DNA from: Spisula solida
Taxonomy: Eukaryota > Mollusca > Bivalvia > Venerida > Mactridae
DNA length: 64,000 bases
Reading direction: 5' to 3'
Assembly: GCA_947247005.1 (NCBI GenBank)
Contig: OX365955.1
Location: 3,358,001 to 3,422,000 of the forward strand
Shown one piece after another: positions 63,301-64,000 of the stretch. How positions within the stretch are numbered: position 1 is the stretch's first letter; each line of letters starts with the position of its first letter. The notes under the pieces were generated by a model that saw only the letters and a program-made list of their open reading frames with translations, was not told the origin of the DNA and ran no database searches. Position numbers and translations under genes: made by a program.

Positions 63301-64000
63301 CCTATGCATTTATTATTTCATATACATTTATATACATTTCTGCGCACATGATACAGTGTAACCGAGTGGTTTGTATCTTCATTTCTGTATTTCGGGTGAC
63401 CCTGGATCTTTTCGCTTTTTTATTTACTTGGACTCTTTTTGGGAGCTCTTCAATGTCACGTGACTGGAGTCGAACAGCTGATTTTGAGAAGACCGGTTTG
63501 GGTTTCTTGACGTTCTGGTTTGTCAGCATTGAAGGCTGAATTGATGATACTATGATGTTTATGTTGGTTGGTATCAGTTTCATAAGTATTTATTCATGTT
63601 TTCCCGTAACGTTCTGCAGTTGTCAAGTTGTAATTATGCTGTAATATGGTTATTTCTTGTCTGTTTACACGAGGTTCGAATACCGCTCTTTTTCTTGTAA
63701 ACAATGGCGACTTAGCAGGAAACCACCTTAAAACTCTAACTTAACTTTTAATAACTATAACATTGTCAGGGATTAACCTTTATTAATTATATCACAGACC
63801 TTTCTCTATTTAAGCACTGTCTTTTAACTTTACAGGTATTATTGTTGGTTGTGGATTATTGTCACGTGTGATAGTGGAACTTGTGCGGAGTGTTTGATCC
63901 CATAGATCGGTAAGTTGTGTCCCGTGTCATATACCATGTACTGTTTTACCTTGTTTTATATAATCATTGATGTGTAATGTGTATTACCAGTTATTGTTAA

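Noticed and set aside
63302..63583. 93-codon minus-strand frame, basic and polar, considered as the missing RFX6 N-terminus
   Set aside because: No similarity to RFX6 N-terminal text and no fitting donor for the split codon at 56619.

Overview
This is a stretch of an animal nuclear genome: AT-rich, intron-rich and dense in small repeats, with two spliced protein-coding genes in convergent orientation. No ribosomal RNA, no convincing functional tRNA gene and no bacterial features are visible. The many short inverted-repeat DNA elements, tRNA-derived SINE pieces and minisatellites, together with an RFX6 orthologue, suggest an invertebrate bilaterian, plausibly a lophotrochozoan such as a mollusc. 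The taxon is an inference; orthology of the two genes is well supported.

Left half, plus strand (about 6350-21694): sixteen consecutive phase-compatible exons encode the last 630 residues of a RASEF/Rab45-type large Rab GTPase: a long coiled coil, a Ser/Arg-rich linker and a complete Rab-like G domain ending in a Cys-Cys tail. The amino end, where the family carries EF-hands, was not found and probably lies left of the window.

Right half, minus strand (56619 down to 28812): eighteen phase-compatible exons encode 772 residues of RFX6, a winged-helix transcription factor. They cover most of the RFX DNA-binding domain, the conserved central regions, the dimerisation region and a disordered tail with family-typical short motifs. 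The first coding exon or exons are not recognised in 56620-64000 and probably lie to the right.

Between the two stop codons are about 7.1 kb without a recognisable gene. Introns and flanks hold at least ten tandem arrays, several short TIR elements, hairpins, and a dispersed family related to the text tgctgccttccctgtccg. The most unusual structure is a 17-copy, 43-bp array at 8790-9520 whose first copy is the 3' end of a RASEF coding exon plus its splice donor. Each later copy therefore resembles an in-frame 24-nt microexon with acceptor-like and donor-like edges. A second RASEF donor (16657) is also duplicated downstream, the end of the RFX6 reading frame is duplicated in its 3' UTR, and one family of TACTGTAAAATCA-ended elements lies within about 30 bp of exons in four of five copies.
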